A stretch of 64,000 bases of DNA from Paragemmobacter ruber (GTDB lineage Bacteria > Pseudomonadota > Alphaproteobacteria > Rhodobacterales > Rhodobacteraceae): positions 62,001-126,000 of the forward strand of contig NZ_JAAATW010000005.1 of the NCBI RefSeq assembly GCF_009908315.1, read 5' to 3'. The number at the start of each line of letters is the position of its first letter. The stretch's first letter is position 1. Positions 42,993 through 51,850 of the stretch are shown here, piece by piece. The notes under the pieces were generated by a model. It saw nothing but the letters and a program-made list of their open reading frames with translations. It was not told the DNA's origin and did no database searches. The translations under genes were made by a program, and so were the position numbers.

Positions 42993-43376
42993 ATGAGCTG
43001 GGACATCGAAGCACCAAATGTGGTTACGGAAGCGCGCTTCCGCGAGCTCGTGGAGCGCGGATACAGCGCAGAAATCCTGTGCCAGGAGACGGCACATCAG
43101 AAAGGCCCGAGCTATTACGGGGTCTGGATCATGCGCGTTGTCTCCGACGAGGGCGTCGAAAAGCTTCTCGTCACGGCCCGCACCAGAACGACCTACAACG
43201 ACATCAAGATCCGTGAGTTCAAGACGGTCTCCGGCGTGGTGTCCTTCTTCCTGGGCCTCGGCTTTACGCATGTCGACCTGCCCCTCGTCGCAGGCACAAG
43301 CCGGAGCCACAAGCTGGCCCCGTCGGCCACGGCCCCGACAGACAAAGCCGCGTCAGACAAGAGCGCTGACAGCTAA
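42993..43376 (+). CDS. Small protein, paralogue of the gene at 40317
   Basis: 127 residues from the ATG reading MSWDIEAPNVV; an earlier TTG at 42957 is possible. It is homologous over about 95 residues to the protein at 40317-40652, with a longer charged tail (ATAPTDKAASDKSADS). Motifs shared are PNVVTE, YYGVW, LLVTAR, REFKTVSGVVSFF and LPLVAG. It leads the plus-strand virB cluster and its 3' end overlaps the presumed start of the transglycosylase gene. Function unknown; a conjugation accessory role is inferred from position. Confidence 0.75.
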   Translation: MSWDIEAPNVVTEARFRELVERGYSAEILCQETAHQKGPSYYGVWIMRVVSDEGVEKLLVTARTRTTYNDIKIREFKTVSGVVSFFLGLGFTHVDLPLVAGTSRSHKLAPSATAPTDKAASDKSADS

Positions 43377-44040
43377 CCTCTTCTGCCTCTGGCTGCTGGC
43401 CACACCGGCCGCGGCGCAGATGGTCCTGGTGATGGAGAGCGACGGCTCTCTCACCCCCTCCCGCTCACAAGACAGCTTCGCGCGCCATTATCAGGATGGG
43501 TTTGCCGTGGGCCCAGGGAACCGGGGCTTGACGATCCTTGGGACGGCAGATGCTTCGGGAGATCCCGACACCGATCCTTCTGCAGGTGTTGAACGGCCCC
43601 GCGCTTTGCCAAGCCCCGAGGTGCTGGCGGCTATCGAAGCGACGGGGCTGCGCTATGCCAGCCATCCCGGCCTGCGCCGCGCCACGCTCTCCGTGACCGA
43701 CTGGCTCCTGCTCTACCGGGCCAACATCGAGGTCGAAAGCGCCTACCGGCAGGAGGCGATCTCGACCGCCGGTGCGATCGGACTGGGTCAGCTCATGCCC
43801 GAGACGGCAGAAGAGCTCGGCGTCGACCCGACCGACCCCTTCGAGAACCTCGACGGCTCGGCCCGTTACCTCGCCTTGATGCTGCGGGAATTCGGCAATC
43901 CGCAGCTGGCGCTCGCCGCCTACAACGCCGGACCCGCCGCGGTGCGCCGCTATGGCGGCATTCCCCCCTACCCGGAAACCCAGAACCACGTGGCCCGTGT
44001 CCTCGCCGTCGTGGCCCGATTGGAAGGATCAGATTCATGA
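43366..44040 (+). CDS. virB1: VirB1-like lytic transglycosylase
   Basis: About 224 residues if it begins at the CTG at 43366, just before the signal-like stretch TANLFCLWLLATPAAAQ. No ATG exists there, and the first ATG (43420) would remove the signal, so the start is uncertain. The SLT domain has IEVESAYRQEAISTAGAIGLGQLMPETAEELGVDP, with catalytic Glu in the ESAYR motif, then LALAAYNAGPAAVRRYGGIPPYPET. It opens local peptidoglycan for assembly of the T4SS. It overlaps the paralogue gene before it and the virB2 gene after it (ATGA). Confidence 0.85.
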   Translation: MTANLFCLWLLATPAAAQMVLVMESDGSLTPSRSQDSFARHYQDGFAVGPGNRGLTILGTADASGDPDTDPSAGVERPRALPSPEVLAAIEATGLRYASHPGLRRATLSVTDWLLLYRANIEVESAYRQEAISTAGAIGLGQLMPETAEELGVDPTDPFENLDGSARYLALMLREFGNPQLALAAYNAGPAAVRRYGGIPPYPETQNHVARVLAVVARLEGSDS

Positions 44041-44330
44041 GACCGATTTCCACCCTCCTGACCGTTACCCTTGCGCTCCTCCTAGTCGTGGCAGGACCTG
44101 CTCTCGCCCAGAGCATCGACCTCTCCCCGATCCAGAGCTTGTTGCAGGGCATCGTCGATGCGCTGACCGGCCCGCTTGGCGTTGTCATCGCGACGCTGGC
44201 CGTGCTCGGGGTCTTTCTCAGCTGGTTTTTCAACATCATCGATCTGCGCCAGGCGCTTTGGGTGCTTGTCGGCATCGCAGGTGTTGCGGCAGCCCCCACC
44301 ATCGTTGCTGCGGTCTTTGCCGGTGGCTGA
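44037..44330 (+). CDS. virB2: VirB2-like T4SS pilin
   Basis: 97 residues. A signal peptide (LLTVTLALLLVVAGPALAQ) and two hydrophobic helices (LQGIVDALTGPLGVVIATLAVLGVFLSWFF in part, and ALWVLVGIAGVAAAPTIVAAVF) separated by a short polar turn. This is the TrbC/VirB2 pilin layout. It is the conjugative pilus subunit. It overlaps the transglycosylase stop and the VirB3 start. Confidence 0.9.
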   Translation: MRPISTLLTVTLALLLVVAGPALAQSIDLSPIQSLLQGIVDALTGPLGVVIATLAVLGVFLSWFFNIIDLRQALWVLVGIAGVAAAPTIVAAVFAGG

Positions 44331-44601
44331 ACGCTCGCCCCTCTTTCTAGGGCTCGTGCGCCCGCCGAAGCTCCTCGGCCTGCCCATCATGTATGCGATG
44401 GTCTGGCTCTTCGGCTCGGTGCTTCTCTTCGTCTGGGTCCAGCATATTGCGGTGCTGGGTGTGGCCGGCCTGCTATATCCCGTGCTTTGGAAAGCGGCCG
44501 ATTGGGACCCGCGCTTCATCGACGTGATGATGACGTCGCTGCAGGAGACACCGCCCACGCGCAACCGCTCCATCCACGGTGGGGACAGCTATGCCCCGTG
44601 A
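44323..44601 (+). CDS. virB3: VirB3-like T4SS membrane protein
   Basis: 92 residues from a GTG overlapping the virB2 stop. It has RPPKLLGLPIMYAMVWLFGS, a conserved early membrane segment of VirB3, a second membrane helix and the AADWDPRFIDVMMTSLQ tail. VirB3 helps assemble the inner-membrane complex with VirB4. Its end overlaps the VirB4 start by 11 bases. Confidence 0.9.
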   Translation: MAERSPLFLGLVRPPKLLGLPIMYAMVWLFGSVLLFVWVQHIAVLGVAGLLYPVLWKAADWDPRFIDVMMTSLQETPPTRNRSIHGGDSYAP

Positions 44602-46978
44602 TGACGCCCGTGATGCAGCGCTCGACGCCCCGGTTGATCCCCGCACGATGACGCCAGAGTGGTATGCGCGGGAGACCCGCCTCGCGCATATGCTGCCCTA
44701 TGTGAGCCTCGTCGATGACCAGACCGTGCGCACCCGGGTCAACGAGCTCTTCCGTTGCATCCGGCTCGAGGGGATCAACAGCTACACGACGGACGATGCC
44801 TATCTCGACAAGGTGACGGCGCTCTTTGCCCGCATCGTCGCGCAGCTCGGGCCGGAATTCAGCTATTACGTCCACAAGGTCTCCAAGGCCATCAAACCGG
44901 ATCTCGACCCGATCCGTGAGGACAGCTTCGCAGGTGAGGTCGACCGGCGCTGGCGCGCGAAACTCGCGACCAGCGGGCTGCGCGACAAGACGCTGACGCT
45001 CACCGTCATTCACCGCCCACCCCCCAAAAGCCTCCTACCGTTCCTCAGCCGCAGCGCACCGGACCGCCTGAGAGAGGAGACCCGCAAACGCCTGCAGCGC
45101 CTGGGCGAGGCTGTGAACGTCTTCCTCTCGGGCCTCACCGAGCTCAAGCCGCGGCTCCTCTCGGCCGCATCGGGGGAGTTGGTGGGGTTTCTGGGCGCGC
45201 TGAACACGGGCACCGAGCTGCCGCTCTACCCGGCGAACACCTACGGCTTTTTGTCCTTCAACGTCGCCAATACCCGCGTGACGTTTCATGGCGATCATTT
45301 CGAGCTCTCGGAAGGCGTCGTGGGCCATCGCTACGGCAAGAGCTTTACCATCGGCGAATATTCCGAAGGCACCTCCTGCACCATGTTCGACATGCTGAAC
45401 CTGCCGGTCGACATGATTGTCACCCAGTCCTTCACGCCGATCAATTCGAACCTCATGGCGGGCCGCATCAAGCGGCAAAAGCGGCAGATGCAGGCGAGCC
45501 AGGACGCCGCCCTCTCGCTCATGGAAGCCCTCGACATCGCCGCCGATGATCTCGAAGCCAAGCGCCAGAGCTTCGGCGAGCACCATATGGTCGTGACGCT
45601 CTTTTGCGACACGCTCGAAGAGCTGCAAACCCTGAGCGCCGAGATCGTGAACGCCGCCGCGACCGAAGGCGTGAAGATGATCGGCGAGCGGATCGCGGCC
45701 AAGGCGCATTACCTGAGCCAGCATCCCGGCAACCAGCCCAAGCGCGTCCGCGCGAGTGCCGTCACCAATCGCAACTTCGCGGATTTCGCGGCATTCCACC
45801 GGACGCAGCTCGGCAAACCCGCGGGACTTACCCCCTGGGGCCGGGTCATCACCTATCTGCCCACGCCGGAGCAGAGCGCCTACCGATTTTCCTATCACGA
45901 GCAGGGCTCGCCCGACAAAGAACCCACGAGCGGGCATACCCTTATCATGGGACGGCCCGGCTCGGGCAAATCGGTGCTCTCGGCATTTCTGATGACCCAG
46001 GCCCGTCGTGCGGGCGCCCGGATCTTCGTCTTCGACTACCGCCTCGGCATGGAGATGGCCGTCCGCGCCAATGGCGGGCGCTACGCCTCCCTGAAAGCCG
46101 GTCAGCCCACGGGCCTCAACCCCCTCTGGACCGAGACCGATGCGCGCGGCACGGCCTGGCTCTCGGACTGGCTCACAACGCTGCTCTACCGCGCCGACAA
46201 GCCCCTGACCCCGGCACAGACCAACCGCATCCAGGAGGTCGTGCGCCAGAACGCGCAGGCGACCAACCCCGCCTTGCGGAACTGGCGGGATTTCGCGTCG
46301 CTGTTCGTCTCCACCGATGATGGCGGCGATCTGCACCAGCGCCTCCTCGAATGGACCGAGGACGGCCGCTATGGCTGGATCTTCGGGCAGAGCCTCGAGG
46401 ACACCTTCTCGCTTAAAGGCGATGTCGTGGGCTTCGATCTCACCGGCATCCTCGACAGCGAGGCCGACAAGGAGCGGATGGCGGTCCTCTCCTATCTCTT
46501 CCGCCGGGTCGAGCGGGAGATCGAGGACCGCCGCCCCACCATCATCGTGATCGACGAGGCCTGGAAGGCGCTCGACAACGCGTATTTCGCCGAGCGGCTG
46601 TCGAACTGGCTGGTGACCGCGCGCAAACAGAACACCGTCGCGGTGATGATGACGCAATACGCCAGCCAGCTCGAGCGCACCCGGACCGGCAAGACCATCG
46701 TCGAGGCGGTGCCAACGCAGATCCTGCTCCCCAATATCCGCGCCAGTGCCTCGGACTACGCCATGCTGAACCTTACGGAGAAGGAGCTCGACGTCCTTCT
46801 CAACACGGGCAGCAGCAGCCGCCTGGCGCTGATCCGCGACGATCAGGGCTCGATCGTCGTCGATGCCGATCTGAGCGCGCTTGGTCCCACGCTCACCATC
46901 CTCGGCGGCATGGAGAAAGGCGAGGCACTCGTCGGCGCCGATTACCGCGACCGCCCGGACTTCTGGAGACTTTCATGA
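44591..46978 (+). CDS. virB4: VirB4-family T4SS ATPase
   Basis: 795 residues from the ATG inside virB3. The N-terminal CagE/VirB4 domain leads to the ATPase core with IMGRPGSGKSVLSAF (Walker A near 455) and TIIVIDEAWKALDN (Walker B near 655), followed by TRKQ-like and motif KELDVLLN. VirB4 powers pilus assembly and substrate transfer. It is the largest gene of the cluster and complete. The next gene overlaps its stop (ATGA). Confidence 0.95.
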   Translation: MPRDDARDAALDAPVDPRTMTPEWYARETRLAHMLPYVSLVDDQTVRTRVNELFRCIRLEGINSYTTDDAYLDKVTALFARIVAQLGPEFSYYVHKVSKAIKPDLDPIREDSFAGEVDRRWRAKLATSGLRDKTLTLTVIHRPPPKSLLPFLSRSAPDRLREETRKRLQRLGEAVNVFLSGLTELKPRLLSAASGELVGFLGALNTGTELPLYPANTYGFLSFNVANTRVTFHGDHFELSEGVVGHRYGKSFTIGEYSEGTSCTMFDMLNLPVDMIVTQSFTPINSNLMAGRIKRQKRQMQASQDAALSLMEALDIAADDLEAKRQSFGEHHMVVTLFCDTLEELQTLSAEIVNAAATEGVKMIGERIAAKAHYLSQHPGNQPKRVRASAVTNRNFADFAAFHRTQLGKPAGLTPWGRVITYLPTPEQSAYRFSYHEQGSPDKEPTSGHTLIMGRPGSGKSVLSAFLMTQARRAGARIFVFDYRLGMEMAVRANGGRYASLKAGQPTGLNPLWTETDARGTAWLSDWLTTLLYRADKPLTPAQTNRIQEVVRQNAQATNPALRNWRDFASLFVSTDDGGDLHQRLLEWTEDGRYGWIFGQSLEDTFSLKGDVVGFDLTGILDSEADKERMAVLSYLFRRVEREIEDRRPTIIVIDEAWKALDNAYFAERLSNWLVTARKQNTVAVMMTQYASQLERTRTGKTIVEAVPTQILLPNIRASASDYAMLNLTEKELDVLLNTGSSSRLALIRDDQGSIVVDADLSALGPTLTILGGMEKGEALVGADYRDRPDFWRLS

Positions 46979-47151
46979 TCCGTATTCTCCTGTCCCTGGC
47001 AGCCCTCGGCCTGCTCGCCTCCTGTGCGCAGTACCGCGAGCCGCGGGCCAACTGCTTTTCCTTTCTCGCCTCGACAGGTGCTGCGGGCGCGACAGCCCCG
47101 GATTGCAACTTCGCGCCGCTTGGGGCGGCGGAGGGCGGCATTGACGTCTAG
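46975..47151 (+). CDS. Small lipoprotein, VirB7-like
   Basis: 58 residues starting at an ATG overlapping the virB4 stop. MIRILLSLAALGLLASCAQYREP carries a lipobox (LASC) with lipid-bearing Cys17. Two more cysteines follow (NCFSF, DCNF). Size and position match VirB7, the outer-membrane lipoprotein of the T4SS core, although VirB7 sequences diverge strongly. Its end overlaps the second transglycosylase start. Confidence 0.65.
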   Translation: MIRILLSLAALGLLASCAQYREPRANCFSFLASTGAAGATAPDCNFAPLGAAEGGIDV

Positions 47152-48295
47152 GCTCCCCCATCTCCTCGCGTGTTGTCTGCTGCCGGGTCTCGTTGCCGCC
47201 CAAGGCGTGCCGACCGATGACAGCGGGCTGACCGCGCGCGATATCGTCCAGACGGGCGACCGCGAGGCCGATCTGGCCTTGCAAGCCGACAAGCTTGCCG
47301 TGCGCGAACTCATTGCGGAGATTGAACGGGAGCAACTCGCCACCCTGCAACGCATCCTCAACGCCCAGACCAGCTTCGGGGGTCAGGGCTTGCCTGCCAT
47401 GGTCTCGGGGCTGGAAGGTGGCAGCGGCGATCCCGACCGCTCCGTCGAGGCGGTTTACGGCACGGGCGAGATCGACCCGAATCCCGGCGGCGCGCAGATG
47501 TTCGGCGACGCCGCGGAGAACGTAGAAGAGCTCATCATCCGCGTGGCCCAGGAGACCAGCGGCTTTGCCGGTGTGACCCGCGCACGCCTCTCCCCCGTCC
47601 AATGGCGCGCTCTCCTGCAAGCGCTGATCTGGCAGGAAAGCCGCTTCACCATCGACGCCCGTTCCCCCGTTGGCGCCTATGGTCTCACCCAGATCATGCC
47701 GGGCACCGCCAGCGATCTCGGCATCAACCCGGAATACTTCTCGAGCCCCTATCTGCAGGTGCATGGCGGCGCGCGCTACCTCGCGGCCCAGCTCGACACC
47801 TTCGACGGCAACATCATCTTCGCGCTGGCTGCCTATAACGCTGGGCCCGGGCGGGTCTTCGAATATGGCGGCGTCCCGCCTTTCCGCGAGACCCAGCATT
47901 ACGTGCAGGTCATCCCGGAGCGCTACAATCTCTATCTGAGCCGGATCGGCGGGATCGATGCGCTCGGCACGATCGACCCAGCCGATCTCGCAAACGCCAA
48001 TCTCTCCCTCACGGGTCACGGGGCGGCCTTCTACGGCACCAATGCGCCCGTGGCGATCCGCCAGGCCGCGCTGCGCATTGCCGACATCGTCGAGCGGATT
48101 TCCGAGACGGAAGACGTGCAGGAGAGCATCGCGCTCAACACCTATGCCCGCGCCGAACTCGTGCGCCTCGTCGCCGCCCGTATCCGGCTTCAAGCAGCCC
48201 GCACCCGCGTGCTCTCCGCCGAAGAACTGGCCCAGGCGAGCGCCCGCATGGCGGAAAACACCTTCATGGATTCTTCGATCAGGGAGATTGAGTGA
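47141..48295 (+). CDS. Second lytic transglycosylase in the virB cluster
   Basis: 384 residues from a TTG at 47141 (GGAGGGCGG upstream) where the signal peptide SRLPHLLACCLLPGLVAAQG begins; earlier starts lie inside the VirB7-like gene. The SLT domain has IWQESRFTIDARSPVGAYGLTQIMPGTASDLGI with catalytic Glu, and AAYNAGPGRVFEYGGVPPFRETQHYVQ. The C-terminal third is helical. It is longer than VirB1, and with the protein at 43366 there are two transglycosylases in one T4SS locus. It is followed by virB5 overlapping by one base (TGATG). Confidence 0.88.
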   Translation: MTSRLPHLLACCLLPGLVAAQGVPTDDSGLTARDIVQTGDREADLALQADKLAVRELIAEIEREQLATLQRILNAQTSFGGQGLPAMVSGLEGGSGDPDRSVEAVYGTGEIDPNPGGAQMFGDAAENVEELIIRVAQETSGFAGVTRARLSPVQWRALLQALIWQESRFTIDARSPVGAYGLTQIMPGTASDLGINPEYFSSPYLQVHGGARYLAAQLDTFDGNIIFALAAYNAGPGRVFEYGGVPPFRETQHYVQVIPERYNLYLSRIGGIDALGTIDPADLANANLSLTGHGAAFYGTNAPVAIRQAALRIADIVERISETEDVQESIALNTYARAELVRLVAARIRLQAARTRVLSAEELAQASARMAENTFMDSSIREIE

Positions 48296-49104
48296 TGAAG
48301 CCTGTCCTCTGGAACACGTGCCTGGCCGCGCTGCTTGGGCTTGGACTGCACATCGCATCCATGACCCCGGCGGCAGCACAGGGCGTGCCCGTCGTCGACA
48401 CCCAGAACATCGCGCAGAGCATCCAGCAGTTGCGGCAGATGATCGAAGACGAGATCCTGCAGAACGAGCAGCTGGTCCAGCTTCGCGAACAGCTGGCCAC
48501 CCTCACGGAACAACTCGCCGAGTTGCAGCGCACCTACGAGGCGCTGACCCGTCTCGCCGAGCTCCCCGAAATCATCCGTACCCAGATGGAAGAGGAGTTG
48601 AACGGCCTCCTCGACCAGGAGTTCGGCGACATCCTCGCCACCATCGAGGCCATCAAGACCGGCGACTTCTCCAGCCTCTCGGGCTCCGGCGCCACCGAGA
48701 TCGAAACCCAGATGGACCGGGTGCTGGCCGATCTCGGTTTCGACGAAGACACGCTCGCGGAAATGGCCCGCAGCGACAATGCGAGTGCCAACCGCGTGGC
48801 GACGCAAGCCACGACCGGCGCGCTCGTCTCGGCCGCCGCCCAGAACAGCTATGATGATGCAGGCCAGTCGCTCGAACGGGTCGACCGTCTCGTCGGGCTC
48901 ATCGACGACATGGACGAGCTCAAGGAAAGCATCGATCTCAACACCCGCGTAACGGCGGAGCTCGCCATTGCGCTCGTGGCCATGTGGCAACTCGAAGCCA
49001 TCCAGACCGTGGGCGACGGCACCGGCGGCGTGATCGACGCGGCCACCATCGCCGAAGAACAGCGCTTCATGGATTTCACCCTGCCCGAGTTGCGGGCTGA
49101 GTGA
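48295..49104 (+). CDS. virB5: VirB5-like minor pilin/pilus assembly protein
   Basis: 269 residues from the ATG at 48295 (AGGGAG eight bases upstream); a GTG one codon earlier is possible. Signal peptide (TCLAALLGLGLHIASM), then a coiled-coil (QNEQLVQLREQLATLTEQL and following, about 45-95), a central helix block, and a helical C-terminus. The sequence fits the VirB5/TrbJ type, which sits at the pilus tip and helps contact recipient cells. It follows the transglycosylase gene as expected for this T4SS order. Confidence 0.82.
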   Translation: MKPVLWNTCLAALLGLGLHIASMTPAAAQGVPVVDTQNIAQSIQQLRQMIEDEILQNEQLVQLREQLATLTEQLAELQRTYEALTRLAELPEIIRTQMEEELNGLLDQEFGDILATIEAIKTGDFSSLSGSGATEIETQMDRVLADLGFDEDTLAEMARSDNASANRVATQATTGALVSAAAQNSYDDAGQSLERVDRLVGLIDDMDELKESIDLNTRVTAELAIALVAMWQLEAIQTVGDGTGGVIDAATIAEEQRFMDFTLPELRAE

Positions 49105-49120
49105 GTGCGGGGTGTGACGC

Positions 49121-49774
49121 GTGGCGAGTGAACAGGAAATCATCGAGGAAGAACTGGTCTATGGCGCGCTGCGCCGAGAACGGCTCTGGCAGCGCCTTGG
49201 CCTGACCGGCCTTGTCTTCGGCATCATCGGCTGTCTGAGTGCTGCAGCCGTCGCGATCCTCGATGTCGACCCGCCACCCGTCGTTGTTCCCTATGATCCC
49301 GCCACCGGCTTTGCGCTCCCCGAGGCCTCGGTCGGCGCAACCTCGGTGACCGCCAACCAGGCGATCATCGAGGCAGAGGTCTTTCGCTACGTGACAGACC
49401 GGGAGGTCTACAACCAGCTCGACAACGATCTGCGGATCCGCAGCGTCCTGCGCCGCTCGGACGGGGCCGCCGAAAGCGGGCTCCGCCAGCTCTGGAACAG
49501 CGCGACTGCGGACTATCCCCCCACCGTCTATGGGCCGAACGCCAGGCTCGATGTGGAAATCCTCAGCATCACCCAGATCGGTTTGAATCGCGCCACGGTG
49601 CGCCTGCGCAAACGCCTGACTTCCATCAACGGCACCCAGACCGGGCTCTTCACCGCGACCCTCCTCTTCGAATTCCGCCCCGAGACCCGCCGCTCCATCG
49701 ACGAGGTCTGGACCAACCCGTTCGGGTTCACCGTGCTCGAATATTCCATCCGCTCCGACAGATTGGAGAATTAA
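49121..49774 (+). CDS. virB8: VirB8-like T4SS inner-membrane protein
   Basis: 217 residues from a GTG. A short cytoplasmic head, one membrane helix (GLVFGIIGCLSAAAVAIL), then the periplasmic NTF2-like domain (ANQAIIEAEVFRYVTDREVYN, RLRKRLTSINGTQTGLFTATLLFEF). VirB8 is an assembly factor that contacts VirB9 and VirB10. It lies 16 bp after virB5. Confidence 0.9.
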   Translation: MASEQEIIEEELVYGALRRERLWQRLGLTGLVFGIIGCLSAAAVAILDVDPPPVVVPYDPATGFALPEASVGATSVTANQAIIEAEVFRYVTDREVYNQLDNDLRIRSVLRRSDGAAESGLRQLWNSATADYPPTVYGPNARLDVEILSITQIGLNRATVRLRKRLTSINGTQTGLFTATLLFEFRPETRRSIDEVWTNPFGFTVLEYSIRSDRLEN

Positions 49775-49777
49775 CCC

Positions 49778-50470
49778 GTGTCTCGTTTTCGCTTGCTCCT
49801 TCTCTGGCTTGCCCTCATCCCGGGCCTCGCTTTCGCCGAAGCCATCCCGCGCGGCGGCCCGCATGACAGCCGCGTGCGGGTGGCGACCTTCCAGGAAGGA
49901 CAGGTCTACCGCATCAGCGTCTCGCTCACCCATGTCACCACCGTCGAGTTCGGCGAGGGGGAGAGCATCCGCTCGGTCATCGCGGGCGACACCGAGGGCT
50001 TCGAGATCGATGGCGTGCCGGGCGGACAGGCCTTCGCGATCAAGCCCGTCGCGCGCGGCGTCCACACCAACGTGACGGTCTACACGAACCGGCGCAGCTA
50101 CTACTTCAACGTCGAGGAAGCCCAGAGCCCGACCTTCTATGTCGTGCAGTTCCGCTATCCGGAGGATGAGGCGCGACCGAGCCGTGTCATCGCGGCGCAA
50201 GCCCCCAATGACAATTACGGGGCCAGTGCCCAGACCGAGTTCACCCCGACCCGGGTCTGGGATGACGGCACCTTCACCTACTTCGCCTTCCCACCGAACG
50301 CGCCTTTGCCCGCGATCTTCCGCTACGCGAACGGCCGTGAACGCACGGTCAACACGCAGGCCCCCGAGGACGGGGTGATCCGTGTCTCCGGCGTGAACCG
50401 CCAATGGGTCCTGCGCCTCGGCGAAGAGTTGGTCTGCATTGAGGCGATCCCGCCCGCGGAGGCCTCATGA
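49778..50470 (+). CDS. virB9: VirB9-like T4SS outer-membrane complex protein
   Basis: 230 residues from a GTG. Signal peptide (LLLLWLALIPGLAFAEA), then strands with GHD-like RVRVATFQEGQVYRISV, and a C-terminal domain with TRVWDDGTFTYFAFPPNAPLPAIF, the classic VirB9 motif. It builds the outer-membrane core with VirB7 and VirB10. It is four bases after virB8 and overlaps virB10 by four bases. Confidence 0.93.
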   Translation: MSRFRLLLLWLALIPGLAFAEAIPRGGPHDSRVRVATFQEGQVYRISVSLTHVTTVEFGEGESIRSVIAGDTEGFEIDGVPGGQAFAIKPVARGVHTNVTVYTNRRSYYFNVEEAQSPTFYVVQFRYPEDEARPSRVIAAQAPNDNYGASAQTEFTPTRVWDDGTFTYFAFPPNAPLPAIFRYANGRERTVNTQAPEDGVIRVSGVNRQWVLRLGEELVCIEAIPPAEAS

Positions 50471-51846
50471 GCGATACCGAAAACCCCGAACTGGAAAGGC
50501 GCCTTGCTGCCCTGGAGAAAGGCAGTGCCCGTGCGCCCAGGGCGGCGCCGCGCCGATCGCCTCTCCTTGCACTGGTCATGGTCGGCATCATCGGCGCGGG
50601 CGGCGCGCTCCTCTATGTGCTCGCGCAGCCCGAGGAAGAGGTGGCCCTGCCCACGGCCACGCCGGATGTCTTCCAAAGCGAGGGGGACGGCTTTGGTGCC
50701 ATCGAGACCTTGCCCCCGCCTGAGCCCGAGGTCGTGTTCGTCGCGCCGGACCCTCTCGAGCCCAATGCCGAGCTGCTGGCACAGATCAGCGCCTTACGGG
50801 CCCAGATCGAGGAATTGCGTAACGCGCCCGAAGCGATCGTCGAGGACAACACTGCCGCGGCCGAGGCCATTGACGCGCTGACTACCCAGATCGCGGCCCT
50901 GCAAGCCGCCTCGGAAGCCGCACAGGAGCAGTTCCAGGCCGAACTGACGGCCCGGGATCGCACCCTCGAACAGCTCCGCATGGATCTGGAACTGGCCCAG
51001 CTTGAGGCTAACCGCCCGCAACCCGCCCCTTCGGGACCCACGGAGGATGAACTCCGCGCACGCGAAGAGGAGCGGTTGCGCCGCGAAGAGGAAGCCCGGC
51101 GGCTGGCCGATCTGGAACGGCGCGCCGCAGAAGAACGCGCCTTTCAGGAACGGCGGATCGCCTCGCCCACCATCGCCTTCGGCGGCCCATCCGGCGCCGC
51201 CGAGACAGAGCTTGCAGAGCGCAGCTTTGGCGAAGTGACGGATTTCGTTCTGAACGGCGCACTGCCCTCGACGGTGACGCAGGCCGAGGTGATCGCCAAT
51301 CCCTCCAACACGATCATCCAGGGCACCATGATCCAGGCCGTCATGGAGACCGCCCTCGACAGTTCGCTGCCCGGCCAGACTCGGGCCGTGGTCTCCGAGG
51401 ATGTCTACAGCGTCGACGGCACGCGCCTCCTGATCCCTCGCGGATCCCGCCTCATTGGGCGCTACCGCGCCGGCGTCGATATCGCTGAGCGCCGCGTCAC
51501 CATCGCCTGGGACCGGATCATCCTGCCCGACAACCAGACCGTCCAGATCAGCTCCTTCGGGGGCGACGAACTCGGCCGTTCCGGTGTCACAGGTTTCGTG
51601 GACACGCGCTTTGCCGAGCGTTTCGGGTCGGCCGCCCTGATCTCGCTGATTTCCGCCGCACCGAGTGCCGCCGCCTCCGAGGTTTCGAATGAGACGGCCG
51701 CCAACGCGCTCGAGGATGTGGGCGATGATCTGGCCGATGCCACGGACAGCGTCCTGGGCGATTACCTCTCGATCGGCCCCGTCATCTACGTCGACCAAGG
51801 CGCGCGCGTCACCGTCATGGTCGACCGCGATCTGGAGATCTTCTGA
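50467..51846 (+). CDS. virB10: VirB10-like T4SS core protein
   Basis: 459 residues. A short cytoplasmic tail, a membrane helix (LLALVMVGIIGAGGALLYVLA), a long Pro/Glu-rich and coiled-coil periplasmic region (about residues 70-225, many Glu, Ala, Arg repeats) and the VirB10 domain from about 260 with YSVDGTRLLIPRGSRLIGRY and YLSIGPVIYVDQGARVTVMVDRDLEIF at the end. VirB10 spans both membranes and gates the channel. It overlaps virB9 by four bases. Confidence 0.93.
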   Translation: MSDTENPELERRLAALEKGSARAPRAAPRRSPLLALVMVGIIGAGGALLYVLAQPEEEVALPTATPDVFQSEGDGFGAIETLPPPEPEVVFVAPDPLEPNAELLAQISALRAQIEELRNAPEAIVEDNTAAAEAIDALTTQIAALQAASEAAQEQFQAELTARDRTLEQLRMDLELAQLEANRPQPAPSGPTEDELRAREEERLRREEEARRLADLERRAAEERAFQERRIASPTIAFGGPSGAAETELAERSFGEVTDFVLNGALPSTVTQAEVIANPSNTIIQGTMIQAVMETALDSSLPGQTRAVVSEDVYSVDGTRLLIPRGSRLIGRYRAGVDIAERRVTIAWDRIILPDNQTVQISSFGGDELGRSGVTGFVDTRFAERFGSAALISLISAAPSAAASEVSNETAANALEDVGDDLADATDSVLGDYLSIGPVIYVDQGARVTVMVDRDLEIF

Positions 51847-51850
51847 CCCC

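Noticed and set aside
45035-46657. 540-residue minus-strand frame opposite virB4
   Set aside because: Antisense shadow of an intact VirB4 ATPase.
46973-50404. Long minus-strand frames opposite the virB5-virB9 genes
   Set aside because: They overlap intact T4SS genes in the expected order and hold no domains.
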